Position numbers and translations under genes: made by a program | Origin: Clostridia bacterium | GTDB taxonomy: Bacteria; Bacillota; Clostridia; Peptostreptococcales; Anaerovoracaceae | DNA: 55,437 nt | Assembly: GCA_910575405.1 (NCBI GenBank) | Contig: CAJTER010000031.1 | Span: 1 to 55,437, forward strand | Direction of reading: 5' to 3' | Part shown: positions 46,978 to 55,437 of the stretch, piece by piece | Layout of the letters: each line of letters opens with the position of its first letter | Numbering within the stretch: position 1 is the first letter of the stretch | Notes under the pieces: model-generated | What the model was told of the DNA's origin: nothing | Databases searched by the model: none | What the model saw: only the letters and a program-made list of their open reading frames with translations

Positions 46978-48503
46978 TCAGTTATTAAGTTCTTTCACTA
47001 ATCGCGAATAGCTTTGAGGGTTAAAAAATTCCGTAACTGGCGTCAAACGAAGCCCCCTTGTGTTGCAATTCTTAGCCAGACGTAACGCACAGGAATACGT
47101 TTTTTCTGGTAGAGGAGCATCCATAATATGCATATCGGAGGATAACATAACGTCAGCATTTAAAGATTCAGCCAGCGCAACGAACCCTTCGATATCTTCT
47201 TCGTTATCATTCATATCTGGCAATAGAATATATTTCAGTTCGATTTGCCCTTTGTATTTCGCATTTTGAGCATACTTCTGTAAGTTTTTTGTAACCTTTT
47301 CCCAGAAGTCAATTCCCTTGATCTCCATAAAAGTCTTTTTTGTTCCTGCATCCATACTAACCTGAATTTTTGCCCTCCCCATTGCAATCAGTTCCGCCAA
47401 TGCGGGAATATATACCGATGCATTTGTAAACACAGAAACATCCCACTGGTTTCTTTTAATAATATCAAAAACTTCATCGCGATATGGAGAAACTGAAATT
47501 TCACCTGAGGCCAGTACGATATTTCTATATTCACCTTTGCTGTATTCTTCAAACTTTTTCATTGTATCAATCAGGCTATGGTTTAAACTTTTTTCAACCA
47601 TATGTTTTTTTTACACCGCAATAGATACAGTTAAAATTACATCTGTCTTCCTCAAAGGCCGTATCAAACCCGATCACTTCCAAATGTGGTTTTACCGGCC
47701 ATATATCATATCTCAACTGGGCACAACCATCACAATCCGTCTTTTCTTCCAAACGCAGTTTTGATAGCAGTATGTTGCAAAACCGCTCATATTCTTTCAT
47801 ATTTTCCTCAAAAGTATCTGAATAGTTAAGAAATCCTCCTTTAGTGGAACAGCATGTTGAATAATTCTCACCAAAAAATTGAATCCTCGTTCCAATCAGC
47901 TTACATCCCAAGCGCGATTCGACTGGATAAGGGTATTTTATTCGTTCAATAGGAATCTGCCACTCTTTCAATAAGTAATTTGTAACAGGTTGTTCTATCT
48001 GAGATCCTATATAATCACCTCCTTGAATACTTGTAAACTTTAATTCCGTTTTCCGGCTCCATAGGCCATAGGGCACAATATCAATATTATTGTAATGTGA
48101 AAGGTTTTCGACCGCCCTTTTATAATTCTGCACATCCGGCTCAAAGGAATAAATATATCTGTAATCTTTGTTGATTTCTTTCATCTTGAGTTTCCTGGAA
48201 GTCTTCCGGAGACAGTATGTCAGGGTAGCGGAGAAAATATATCTGTGTCTCTGGAAATCCGGATGCGCAGAGGGAAGCATAGATTTCCTGCTCATATTGC
48301 CATGGTGTTATCCGTACAAAGGCATCGGTGTAATGTTCCAAAAGCTCATTTGTAGATATGATTTTATAAGCCTTGCCTTTATATTCGCATAGTCCCTTCG
48401 ATTTGCTGTCGCAAACACAGGTAACAGGAATGCCAATACGAGCACAAGTAGACATCGCAAACGCGCAATTGTCTCCTTCTTTATACAATATCAAAATGTT
48501 CAA
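46978..48503 (-). pseudogene. Frameshifted mosaic of FkbM methyltransferase and radical SAM pieces
   Basis: Three frames in succession. (a) 48503 to about 48160: MNILILYKEGDNCAFAMSTC, a Rossmann-like domain to PDILSPEDFQET. (b) From about 48180: KDYRYIYSFEPDVQNYKRAV and NNIDIVPYGLWSRKTELKFT, the middle of an FkbM-type methyltransferase lacking its first SAM motif, running on into TNYLLKEWQIPIERIKYPYP and a radical SAM start with CNFNCIYCGVKK. (c) From 47601: MVEKSLNHSLIDTMKKFEEY to the end at 46978, the rest of the radical SAM barrel. Frames b and c would join if an A8 run near 47610 had seven A. Between a and b about 25-30 residues appear deleted. Two genes seem to have collapsed into one, followed by decay. 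Confidence 0.75.
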
Positions 48504-49539
48504 ATAAGCGTTCTTTTTCCGCAGTATATTCGCCGATTTCTGGCAAAAGCAAAACCTTGTTTTTTATGTCAGAAATAAATTCTTTCCTTGCAGCCAAATT
48601 CCGAAAGATTGGATCTGCATCCCGCCTCAGTGTATCACCCCATACCGGATCGCTAAAAATCTCCTCTAATAATTCCAGTTTCTTTTTCGTATCTAATTCT
48701 GCTGCAAACACGTTCCCGGCCGCTTCATCCACAATGGAAAGATAGATAGCATAAAGAAAATCTTCATTTAATTTGGAAATAGAGCCGTAAGATTCAAGAT
48801 ATAGCCTGGTTGCTGTCCATAAGTCACGGTAACTGCTGAGGCTTGTCTCAATGTTCATATGGGAAAGAGAGTGAGGGTACTGATAGTATTGATACATAGC
48901 CTTTCCGTAGATTCCTGCTCTTTTTGCTTTTTTAAAGACGCCTAATGTCCAGGCAGAATCATTACATATCCGTTCCTTTCTAATTGTTCCTGTAACTTCT
49001 CGTTTCTTCAAAAAAGGAATGGAATACAATTTCCCCCACAGATACGAAACAAATCCCCGATATTGTATAAATTCATCTGAAAATGATTGATCGCAGAGAA
49101 TTAGATTTTTCTCCAATGTACGGTGCTTGATTACCTCACCGGTCAATCCATCAATTTTGTCATATCCACAGGCAGCAACATCTAACTGATTTTCTTCTGC
49201 AAAGCTGACCATGTTTTCTAAAAAATCCAGCGCATAGGCATCATCTGCATCACACCAAACGGCATATTTTGCATTTGTGGCATGGATAATCGTATGGAAA
49301 AATGCGCCTCCGTTAGGCGGGTCGTTTTTATTTACATGAATTGGTATAATACGTTTATCCTTTTCACTGTAATCAACTATTATCTCCTCTGTATCATCCG
49401 TAGAAGCATTATCCAATATATAATATTCAAAACTGTGAAACGTCTGATTTAGTATGCTCTCTATAGTACGTCTTATCGTAGTCTGTGCATTATATGCCAT
49501 TGTAAAAATAACTACTTTCAAGTCCTCGCTCCCTTGCAT
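48481..49539 (-). CDS. Family 2 glycosyltransferase
   Basis: A 352-residue GT-A fold enzyme. Nucleotide-sugar site KVVIFTMAYNAQTTIRRTIE, SILNQTFHSFEYYILDNAST with D-D in NASTDDTEEI, and the metal-binding AVWCDADDAYALDFLENMVS. The C-terminal half is helical and defines an unknown acceptor. It overlaps the start of the pseudogene downstream by 23 bases. The ATG at 49539 follows AAGGAG. It is a likely transferase for one sugar of the surface polymer. Confidence 0.88.
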   Translation of the reverse strand: MQGSEDLKVVIFTMAYNAQTTIRRTIESILNQTFHSFEYYILDNASTDDTEEIIVDYSEKDKRIIPIHVNKNDPPNGGAFFHTIIHATNAKYAVWCDADDAYALDFLENMVSFAEENQLDVAACGYDKIDGLTGEVIKHRTLEKNLILCDQSFSDEFIQYRGFVSYLWGKLYSIPFLKKREVTGTIRKERICNDSAWTLGVFKKAKRAGIYGKAMYQYYQYPHSLSHMNIETSLSSYRDLWTATRLYLESYGSISKLNEDFLYAIYLSIVDEAAGNVFAAELDTKKKLELLEEIFSDPVWGDTLRRDADPIFRNLAARKEFISDIKNKVLLLPEIGEYTAEKERLFEHFDIV

Positions 49540-49552
49540 ATCCTTAATCTCC

Positions 49553-50428
49553 TTACCTTTCTGTTTTTACAATTGCAATACTTTTGCAGTCTCCAATAGG
49601 GAATGCTACTAAATGCTCTCTTTTCACAAATTCATCCACTGCCCTTGCAACACCAAGCAGCATGGAATAATAATCATGGATTAAAATAATCCCACCAGTT
49701 ACCATCCGGGGGTAGAATATTTCTAATCCGTCTTTAATCGGCTGATACAAATCTGTATCCAAATTTACAAAAATATATTGTTCGTTATTGTGTAAGTCAA
49801 AGGTCTCTGGGAAAAATCCTTTTTTAATTGTAACTTGCTCTGGAAAGGGCATCCGGTTCATAACCATTTCAATGGAAGTGTTTTTAAAAGCCATACTCCC
49901 ATCATCCACCCAAGCATCAATAGCTGTGTAGTTGCAGTTTACTTCCTGTTCGACCTCTAAATCCCGACTATCAAAACCCTCAAAAGTATCAAATAAGTAT
50001 AATTGTTTTTCGCAAAATACCCGATTTATTTCTGCAGCAAAATCTCCTCTGCAAACACCAACTTCCGCACAGGCGCCCTCAATATTATGCAAATAACAGT
50101 ATTCCGCATAATTTTCTAAAAATTGAATTCGCGGGCGGATAAAGTATTGTTCCAAATGCGATTCACTCCAAATTCTGTTGATCTTCTCTGCTGGAATCAA
50201 AAACTCTTCCACTAACTGAGTATGGATTGACTCTAGCCCATGTGCGCTTGCAATGTATATTGTATCAAACTCTGCGGCTCGTAATGCTGATGGGTGTAGC
50301 ACCGGAACTTTTTCACAGGGAGCATATATCTGGTTATCTACGAAAAATAAAACATTAAAGCATTCTTTATATTTCTCATACAAGCATCGGCCTAAATCGC
50401 CAGCTCCAAAAATAATTATTTTTTTCAC
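49553..50428 (-). CDS. TylF/MycF-type O-methyltransferase with N-terminal Rossmann-like domain
   Basis: A 291-residue protein. Residues 1-95: KKIIIFGAGDLGRCLYEKYK, FFVDNQIYA, VLHPSALRAAEFDTIYIASA, a Rossmann-like accessory domain. The rest is a TylF/MycF methyltransferase: GACAEVGVCRGDFAAEINRV (motif I), LYLFDTFEGFDSRD, then IFVNLDTDLYQPIKDGLEIF and GGIILIHDYYSMLLGV with metal-binding D and H. TylF-type enzymes methylate sugar hydroxyls. The start MKKIIIFGAG lies just after the preceding radical SAM gene (12-base gap). Confidence 0.88.
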   Translation of the reverse strand: MKKIIIFGAGDLGRCLYEKYKECFNVLFFVDNQIYAPCEKVPVLHPSALRAAEFDTIYIASAHGLESIHTQLVEEFLIPAEKINRIWSESHLEQYFIRPRIQFLENYAEYCYLHNIEGACAEVGVCRGDFAAEINRVFCEKQLYLFDTFEGFDSRDLEVEQEVNCNYTAIDAWVDDGSMAFKNTSIEMVMNRMPFPEQVTIKKGFFPETFDLHNNEQYIFVNLDTDLYQPIKDGLEIFYPRMVTGGIILIHDYYSMLLGVARAVDEFVKREHLVAFPIGDCKSIAIVKTER

Positions 50429-50440
50429 TTATACTCCCTT

Positions 50441-51718
50441 CTATTTCACCAGTTTCCTTATTATATTGTTATACTCTGCCGTCTCCCATGCAGTATATGG
50501 TACGCAGAGAATATTCTGCTCGGACAGCTCGGTACTCAAATAATGAATCGCATCCTGTACATGCCCCGTTATATTACCCATACTGAAATAGTCCACCGAT
50601 ATTACGACAAACATTGCTTCAACGTCTTCACAAAATTGGATAAAACCATCAACATCCTTCCGATTGTCATTTACTCCAGGAACAAACAAATATTTCAATG
50701 CAACAATACCAACAGAGGCCTCTGCATATCTCAATAAATTTTTCCTAATTTTATCAAAGGCATACCTATCGACCCCTTTTGTTTGTGCATAGGTTTCAGG
50801 AGTTCCCGCATCTACGCTGATCAACAAGAGGACTTTTTCATGCTCCATCAATTCGGCTAAATCCGAGTCATAAACAGAACCGTTTGTGTTGATCACAAGC
50901 TCTGCGCCATCAAATGCATCATAAAACTCTTTTCGCTTTGGGTGGAGCAGCGGTTCCCCTGCAGTGGAAAGAATGACACTATAGCTGTCAGAAAGCATCT
51001 CCTCCTGCTTGCAGGCCTGAATCATTTCCCCTAAGGTATGCCGCCCGGCACCATATTCCAGTTTTTCTATATGCGTCAGCGTACAATACGAGCATTTATA
51101 ATTGCATACACTTTGGCAGAAATAGTTTACTGACCAAGACTGCGGCAGCTTTGGATAAAATTCTTCACCGATTTGAGGGCATTCTGTGCAGGCTTCATGT
51201 GAGGGATTCTTTCCCTCTTTGATTGCTGCGATTAAGTCATTGCGCAAATTCAAAAGTTTCTTTGTATTTAAGCGATTTTCTGATAAAACTGATGGACATG
51301 GGTTTCGCCAGCAAAACCGCATACTTCCATCCAAATCATAGATCAGTGCCTTTTGCAGAAAGGAACAGCTTTTGATTTTTTCCACCGGTACATAATTTAA
51401 AATCCGCTCCGGCTCAATCCCACATTCTTCTGTCAGATAGCCGATGATTTGATATTTATAATCCAGCGAGGTTATGTAAAATATTCCATCAGAAAACGCC
51501 TTTAAAGCCTCTTGTGGTGAGAGTACGCTCATCCCTTCCAACCCTTTATAGGTGCGACCCTGTTTTTTCGTATCACCATCGCAAACAGCGGTTGGCAATA
51601 ACCCAAACCTCATTTTTAACTCTCGGATGTTTTCAAAGGTTCCGCTTCCAACTGTATAGAAAATAACGTCTTTGCCTTGCTGCAAAGCATTTGCGATTTC
51701 CACTATATAATCTTTCAT
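50441..51718 (-). CDS. Radical SAM enzyme with N-terminal Rossmann-like domain
   Basis: About 425 residues. The N-terminal 110 form a Rossmann-like domain (KDVIFYTVGSGTFENIRELK, TAVCDGDTKKQGRTYKGLEG, VLSPQEALKAFSDGIFYITS). The radical SAM motif is FCQSVCNYKCSYCTLTHIEK (CxxxCxxC), and STAGEPLLHP corresponds to the GGEP motif. The barrel continues ELVINTNGSVYDSDLAELME and LLISVDAGTPETYAQTKGVD. Start ATG 51718 overlaps the previous stop as ATGA. The broken gene at 46978-48503 had the same architecture. Confidence 0.87.
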   Translation of the reverse strand: MKDYIVEIANALQQGKDVIFYTVGSGTFENIRELKMRFGLLPTAVCDGDTKKQGRTYKGLEGMSVLSPQEALKAFSDGIFYITSLDYKYQIIGYLTEECGIEPERILNYVPVEKIKSCSFLQKALIYDLDGSMRFCWRNPCPSVLSENRLNTKKLLNLRNDLIAAIKEGKNPSHEACTECPQIGEEFYPKLPQSWSVNYFCQSVCNYKCSYCTLTHIEKLEYGAGRHTLGEMIQACKQEEMLSDSYSVILSTAGEPLLHPKRKEFYDAFDGAELVINTNGSVYDSDLAELMEHEKVLLLISVDAGTPETYAQTKGVDRYAFDKIRKNLLRYAEASVGIVALKYLFVPGVNDNRKDVDGFIQFCEDVEAMFVVISVDYFSMGNITGHVQDAIHYLSTELSEQNILCVPYTAWETAEYNNIIRKLVK

Positions 51719-52650
51719 AACAAAGCACCCATCCATTCCTTTTCAAAATCCAATATTTCCGGCGAACTCAGGAATTCCTCCCTGTGCTCCCGCAGTTCCC
51801 ACATCATCTTCTCCAGCTGCTTCTCGCATCCCGCCAGCTTTAGCCGATGAATCTTTTCCACCATGGAAATCATAAAAGACCATTCAAAATAACGGAAAGC
51901 CGCCGCGCTTGCCGGGAACCGCTCGCTGAGCCACTCGGTCCGCGTACGGTAAGCGCCCAGATATTCCTCCAGCGTAGCAGCGTCCAGCAGGCTGTGATCT
52001 GTTGTCCAGGCGGAGTTATTACCTTCATGCCGGTAAAACGTATACTTAGGCAGGCCATTGTAAGCGACCTTGCTTGCCTCTGCCAACAGCCGATACATCA
52101 GGGCAATATCATCATAGGAGCCTTCCTCAGGAAAACGCAGCCTGTCTGCCAGTCTGCGGCTGAAGAGTTTTGTTGGGAAGGCCATATTATACTTTTTCCG
52201 CCACATCAGCTCGATGAGCGCTTCCTCAGGAGTCATAATCTTTTTTTCATCAAATGCCTTATCCGCCGCACCGCAGATGGCAACATCCGCTTCGTTTTCC
52301 ACTGCAAGGGTATATAAAAATTCCAGAAAATCCGGCTCTGCCCAGTCGTCATCATCAATAAAGGCAACATATTCTCCGCAAGCCGCATCCAGTCCCGTAT
52401 TCCTTCCGGAACCGATGTTTCCTTCTTCCCGGTGAATCACCCGAATCCGGCTGTCCTTTGCGGCATATTCCTCCGCGATGATTCCACTGCGGTCGCGAGA
52501 TCCGTTGTCTACGATGATAAATTCAAAATCCGCTTCCGTCTGTTTCAGAATACTCTCGATGGCTCTGAAAACAAGGCTTTCACGATTATGTGTCAGCATA
52601 ATCACGCTGATTTTTGTTTGTCTTTCTTTCTCCACAGTACTATCCTCCAT
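51715..52650 (-). CDS. Family 2 glycosyltransferase
   Basis: A 311-residue GT-A enzyme starting MEDSTVEKERQTKISVIMLT. Donor-site motifs ISVIMLTHNRESLVFRAIES and FEFIIVDNGSRDRSGIIAEE, then NIGSGRNTGLDAACGEYVAF and the DxD-type IDDDDWAEPDFLEFL. The C-terminal half is helical and variable. It is translationally coupled to the downstream radical SAM gene (ATGA overlap) and four bases downstream of the CDP-glycerol-transferase-like gene. Confidence 0.9.
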   Translation of the reverse strand: MEDSTVEKERQTKISVIMLTHNRESLVFRAIESILKQTEADFEFIIVDNGSRDRSGIIAEEYAAKDSRIRVIHREEGNIGSGRNTGLDAACGEYVAFIDDDDWAEPDFLEFLYTLAVENEADVAICGAADKAFDEKKIMTPEEALIELMWRKKYNMAFPTKLFSRRLADRLRFPEEGSYDDIALMYRLLAEASKVAYNGLPKYTFYRHEGNNSAWTTDHSLLDAATLEEYLGAYRTRTEWLSERFPASAAAFRYFEWSFMISMVEKIHRLKLAGCEKQLEKMMWELREHREEFLSSPEILDFEKEWMGALL

Positions 52651-52653
52651 ACC

Positions 52654-54339
52654 TCATCCCAATGCCTTCTGCTTTACAAATTCATAAATTTTCTGTCCTG
52701 CGCTGCCGTCTGCATTTACTGCGAAGTCCTGAATCATCTGCAGCTGCAGTTGCCGATACTCTTCTGCTTCCGGATAGTGCTCCGGATGTACGATAAAATC
52801 AAGAAATCGATCTTCATAGCAATTAAAATGCGTGTTCCGCATCAAATCTTCTTCCAGAAAATTATCCCACCAGATACAGGTGTTCCAATTTCCGACATTA
52901 GCGCCTTTCGCTGCGCGCATATTTTCTAGCCTGCCAGCCAGCGGCGCATGAAAATCCACTCCATCATCATAAACCGGCTGCGGGAGCGCTTTTGTAATAG
53001 AAGGAATATAAAAGGGTTTACCTGTAGCCGTATACAGTAAAAGCAGCGAACTTTCATCTGAAATCATTCCATCACTCCAGGCAATCGCTCTGTGCAAGTC
53101 CTCCGTATCGTCAAAGATACCTTTACCAGAAGCTTTAAAATCCTGCACAAGGTTTTGGTATTCCTGCAAAAAGACAAGGCGCATGGAACGAAGTGTTGTT
53201 TCAAACAGCGGATGAGGACGCCACCAAAGGATGACATCATCACGCTTTTGAAAGGCTACCAGAATTGCGCGCAGTTTTCCAAAATACCAGCTGTCCTGAG
53301 GCAAATAGCTTCCCACAAACTCCGCCTGCTGCGCACTGGATTTCAAGAGTTCTGCCAGCCCGGTATTATACAGGACGACCTTTTTCCCTGCTGTTTTTTT
53401 CGTCCAAGCCTCCGGCAGACGGTAATCTTCTCGTCTGGTATTCAGAACCTTGTCAAATTTCGGTGAGCCGAGGGCGATAAATTTTTCCCGGATTTTCGGA
53501 GGCGTCATATGGTACTGTTTCTGAATCTCCGGATGTGCCGCGAACAGAGGCTCATGTGCATCGGCTAACTCTTTTGAGTAGCGAATGTCATAATGGGAAT
53601 GCAGGTGCACTGGAAGTAATGTGCTCTTCTGAAAGTCCTCCTGCAGTTCTTTAGCACAGGGATCCCGGTACAGCCAGTAAGGCAGTCCGTATTCGATGTA
53701 TACCAGCGTATCCGTGCAGTTTTTTAGACGGCTGCTGTAAAAGTCCGGATGTATGGAAGTTACGAGATTCTGATCATCATATGGGTTCATAATGAATATC
53801 ATATCAGGCCTGCGGGCCTCTGCATCGTAATCCTGCCAGTCCGTCAGTTCATATTGAGCGGAATAACAGCCTGCCCCCTCCAGATGCACCCGGCCCAAAC
53901 TGCCATCTGGATTACGGTCAAAATACGGAATTGGCACAAAATAGGCGTCGCAGGAAGGATCGTTCTTTGCCGCCAGGTATACGCTTTCCAGGCAGTCCGA
54001 CATGCTCGCCTTATAGCAGAAAAAGGCTGCTTCTATTTTGTCTGCTTTGAGTTTTCCGGCTTCTATGTTCAGCTCATGAACCACTTTCAGTATTTGCTTG
54101 ACGCCTGCGTTTCCCTGTGAAGCAGCATAAAGAAGCTCATAGATTCTTTTTAAAAGCTCCGACAGCTTTGTACCTTCGCCAAGCTTCGCTTCCACATACC
54201 CAAACATACCGGAAACAAAGTCCTGTATCTCCGCGCAGAGATTTACGAAACCGGCATCCCCTTGCTTTTTTAGTTCTCTACAGGCTGTATCCAATGTCTG
54301 GATTAATTCCAAAAGCTGCTCAATATCTCGTTTCCGCAT
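52654..54339 (-). CDS. CDP-glycerol glycerophosphotransferase-like protein
   Basis: A 561-residue protein. The first 115 residues are helical, partly coiled coil (IEQLLELIQTLDTACRELKK). The remainder is a GT-B-like fold resembling teichoic-acid glycerophosphotransferases: TLVYIEYGLPYWLYRDP, FIALGSPKFDKVLNTRRED, KKVVLYNTGLAELLKSSAQQ, VILWWRPHPLFETTLRSMRL (family RPHP motif) and AIAWSDGMISDESSLLLLYT (family SDxSS-like motif). It probably transfers a polyol-phosphate onto the polymer, or is a relative with another donor. No tagD-like CDP-glycerol synthase is in the window. Confidence 0.75.
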   Translation of the reverse strand: MRKRDIEQLLELIQTLDTACRELKKQGDAGFVNLCAEIQDFVSGMFGYVEAKLGEGTKLSELLKRIYELLYAASQGNAGVKQILKVVHELNIEAGKLKADKIEAAFFCYKASMSDCLESVYLAAKNDPSCDAYFVPIPYFDRNPDGSLGRVHLEGAGCYSAQYELTDWQDYDAEARRPDMIFIMNPYDDQNLVTSIHPDFYSSRLKNCTDTLVYIEYGLPYWLYRDPCAKELQEDFQKSTLLPVHLHSHYDIRYSKELADAHEPLFAAHPEIQKQYHMTPPKIREKFIALGSPKFDKVLNTRREDYRLPEAWTKKTAGKKVVLYNTGLAELLKSSAQQAEFVGSYLPQDSWYFGKLRAILVAFQKRDDVILWWRPHPLFETTLRSMRLVFLQEYQNLVQDFKASGKGIFDDTEDLHRAIAWSDGMISDESSLLLLYTATGKPFYIPSITKALPQPVYDDGVDFHAPLAGRLENMRAAKGANVGNWNTCIWWDNFLEEDLMRNTHFNCYEDRFLDFIVHPEHYPEAEEYRQLQLQMIQDFAVNADGSAGQKIYEFVKQKALG

Positions 54340-54342
54340 TCT

Positions 54343-55122
54343 TTACCACACCTTCCAAGGCGCATCGCCGTTATTCCAATGGGATTCCAGAAAATATCGA
54401 TCTCTCTGAGTATCCATGCACTGCCAATAGCCGTGGTGTTTGTAAATGCCCAGCTTTCCTTCTTTCGCCATTGTTTCTAGGGGAACCTGTTCCAGGACAC
54501 AGCTGTCATCGCCACTGAGATACTCAAAGACTTCCGGTTCCATGACCATAAAACCGCCGTTTACCCAGCCGCCGTCTTCCTTACTCTTTTCTCGGAAGCT
54601 AAGGATCTTTTCTGCGGCAGAATCCATTTCCAGTACGCCGAAACGTCCACCCGGCTGAATAGCGGTCAGAGTTGCAGCCACTTTATTTTTTCGATGTTTT
54701 TCTAATAGTGCCTTCAGATCCACATCGCTTACGCCATCGCCATAGGTCAGCATAAAGGGTTCATTCCCTATGTATCTTTGGATCCGCTTAATTCTTGCGC
54801 CAGTCTGGGCATAAAGCCCTGTATCTACCAGCGTTACCCGCCACGGCTCGGCCACATTCTCATGAACAACCATTTTGTTTTCTGCTGAAAAATCAAAGGT
54901 CACATCGGAACAGTGGAGATAATAGTCTGCGAAGTATTCCTTGATGGCATAGCCTTTGTAGCCGCAGCAAATCACAAAATCATGAAAACCAAAGTGGGAA
55001 TAGTACTTCATGATATGCCATAAGATCGGCTGCTCTCCGATGGTGATCATGGGTTTTGGTTTCAGGTGGCTTTCCTCACTGATGCGTGTACCCAGGCCTC
55101 CTGCTAAAATTACTACCTTCAT
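54343..55122 (-). CDS. rfbF: Glucose-1-phosphate cytidylyltransferase
   Basis: A 259-residue enzyme making CDP-glucose from CTP and glucose-1-phosphate, the entry to 3,6-dideoxyhexoses and related sugars. N-terminal nucleotide-binding loop MKVVILAGGLGTRISEESHL, then KPKPMITIGEQPILWHIMKY; family-specific EPWRVTLVDTGLYAQTGARI; metal site in TYGDGVSDVD; and GWVNGGFMVMEPEVFEYL. The ending WQCMDTQRDRYFLESHWNN is typical. The gene overlaps the previous one by 47 bases. The expected partner, CDP-glucose 4,6-dehydratase (rfbG), is not in the window. Confidence 0.93.
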   Translation of the reverse strand: MKVVILAGGLGTRISEESHLKPKPMITIGEQPILWHIMKYYSHFGFHDFVICCGYKGYAIKEYFADYYLHCSDVTFDFSAENKMVVHENVAEPWRVTLVDTGLYAQTGARIKRIQRYIGNEPFMLTYGDGVSDVDLKALLEKHRKNKVAATLTAIQPGGRFGVLEMDSAAEKILSFREKSKEDGGWVNGGFMVMEPEVFEYLSGDDSCVLEQVPLETMAKEGKLGIYKHHGYWQCMDTQRDRYFLESHWNNGDAPWKVW

Positions 55123-55437
55123 TGTCTGTTTCTCCTGTTTTTATCGTGCTCCTATGCAATTGCTGCTGCACTGATTCTGGAAGGATATCCCAAATATAAG
55201 CTTGTAATGCTTCAAACCCTGCTTTTCCAGTGAATTGATATAAAAAAAGCAGATCTTTTAAATTCTGCACATCATACAATTTGCTGAGAAACTGCCAGTA
55301 GGGTTCTGCAGACATGCCTTCCTTCCATTCTGACAAAAATGCTCTCAGCAGCAGCTGAATGGCATCGGCCGAATACCGGTTTACCTGCAAGGCAGACACT
55401 GCAAAGGGAACGGCTTTTTGCGGATTCTGATTCAGCA
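55076..55437 (-). CDS. C-terminal part of an unidentified protein (runs off the window)
   Basis: The frame is open to the window edge: LNQNPQKAVPFAVSALQVNR, then YSADAIQLLLRAFLSEWKEG, WQFLSKLYDVQNLKDLLFLY, GFEALQAYIWDILPESVQQQ. The repeated helical pattern looks like tetratricopeptide-type repeats, as found after glycosyltransferase domains in such loci. It ends 47 bases inside rfbF in another frame, so translation is probably coupled. The main domain lies outside, so no function is assigned. Confidence 0.7.
   Translation of the reverse strand, partial: LNQNPQKAVPFAVSALQVNRYSADAIQLLLRAFLSEWKEGMSAEPYWQFLSKLYDVQNLKDLLFLYQFTGKAGFEALQAYIWDILPESVQQQLHRSTIKTGETDNEGSNFSRRPGYTHQ

Overview
The window looks like the chromosome of an anaerobic gut Firmicute, most likely Lachnospiraceae / Clostridium cluster XIVa. 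The basis is GGAGG-type ribosome sites, LytTR/GHKL regulators, CsoR-CopA copper control, a SpoVD-like transpeptidase, and an inserted Tn1549-like conjugative element. No rRNA, tRNA or CRISPR array was seen.

Region 1 (1 to about 22,080) is the right part of an integrative conjugative element (ICE); its left end lies outside. Minus-strand genes run, in transcription order: ParB-like protein, DUF4406-like protein, cytosine methyltransferase, ArdA, an unknown ICE protein, PcfB, VirD4/TraG coupling protein, Maff2, VirB6-like protein, MT-A70 adenine methyltransferase, SpoVG-like protein, a DUF7007-like protein, PrgI and VirB4. Both transfer ATPase genes are split by group II introns: a complete 2,686-nt intron with its maturase in virD4, and the first 104 nt of another in virB4. 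A hairpin of constant architecture (10-bp arms, 3-nt loop) follows the stop codon at eight gene junctions. On the plus strand are an AT-rich cargo (response-regulator remnant, histidine kinase, lipoprotein, methyltransferase), a sigma-like gene and a DUF6870-like gene, each with a hairpin that hides its ribosome site, and the large serine recombinase. The element's right end truncates a LytTR regulator gene.

Region 2 (22,073-29,484) is a decayed regulatory and defence patch. It holds two paralogous LytTR regulators around a GHKL kinase frameshifted in a nine-A run, a broken small gene, an MNT antitoxin with a truncated HepT, a Septu-type PtuA/PtuB pair, and the C-terminal part of feoB. The MNT/HepT pair and the ptuAB pair are each preceded by a copy of the same 154-bp sequence carrying promoter, palindrome and Shine-Dalgarno site.

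Region 3 (29,776-42,978) is housekeeping: asparaginase, class B PBP with PASTA domain, a copper ATPase with a C-terminal CopZ domain, CsoR with operator, exported proteins, M15 and S11 peptidases, an ABC-F ATPase and a GH5 glycosidase.

Region 4 (43,045-55,437) is a minus-strand surface-glycan locus: CDP-glucose synthesis (RfbF), a CDP-glycerol-transferase-like protein, two family 2 glycosyltransferases, radical SAM enzymes, a TylF-type methyltransferase, an iron-sulfur aldo/keto reductase and an FAD oxidoreductase. Several of these share a Rossmann-like accessory domain. One radical SAM gene is a frameshifted mosaic, and a toxin-antitoxin remnant sits between two genes.
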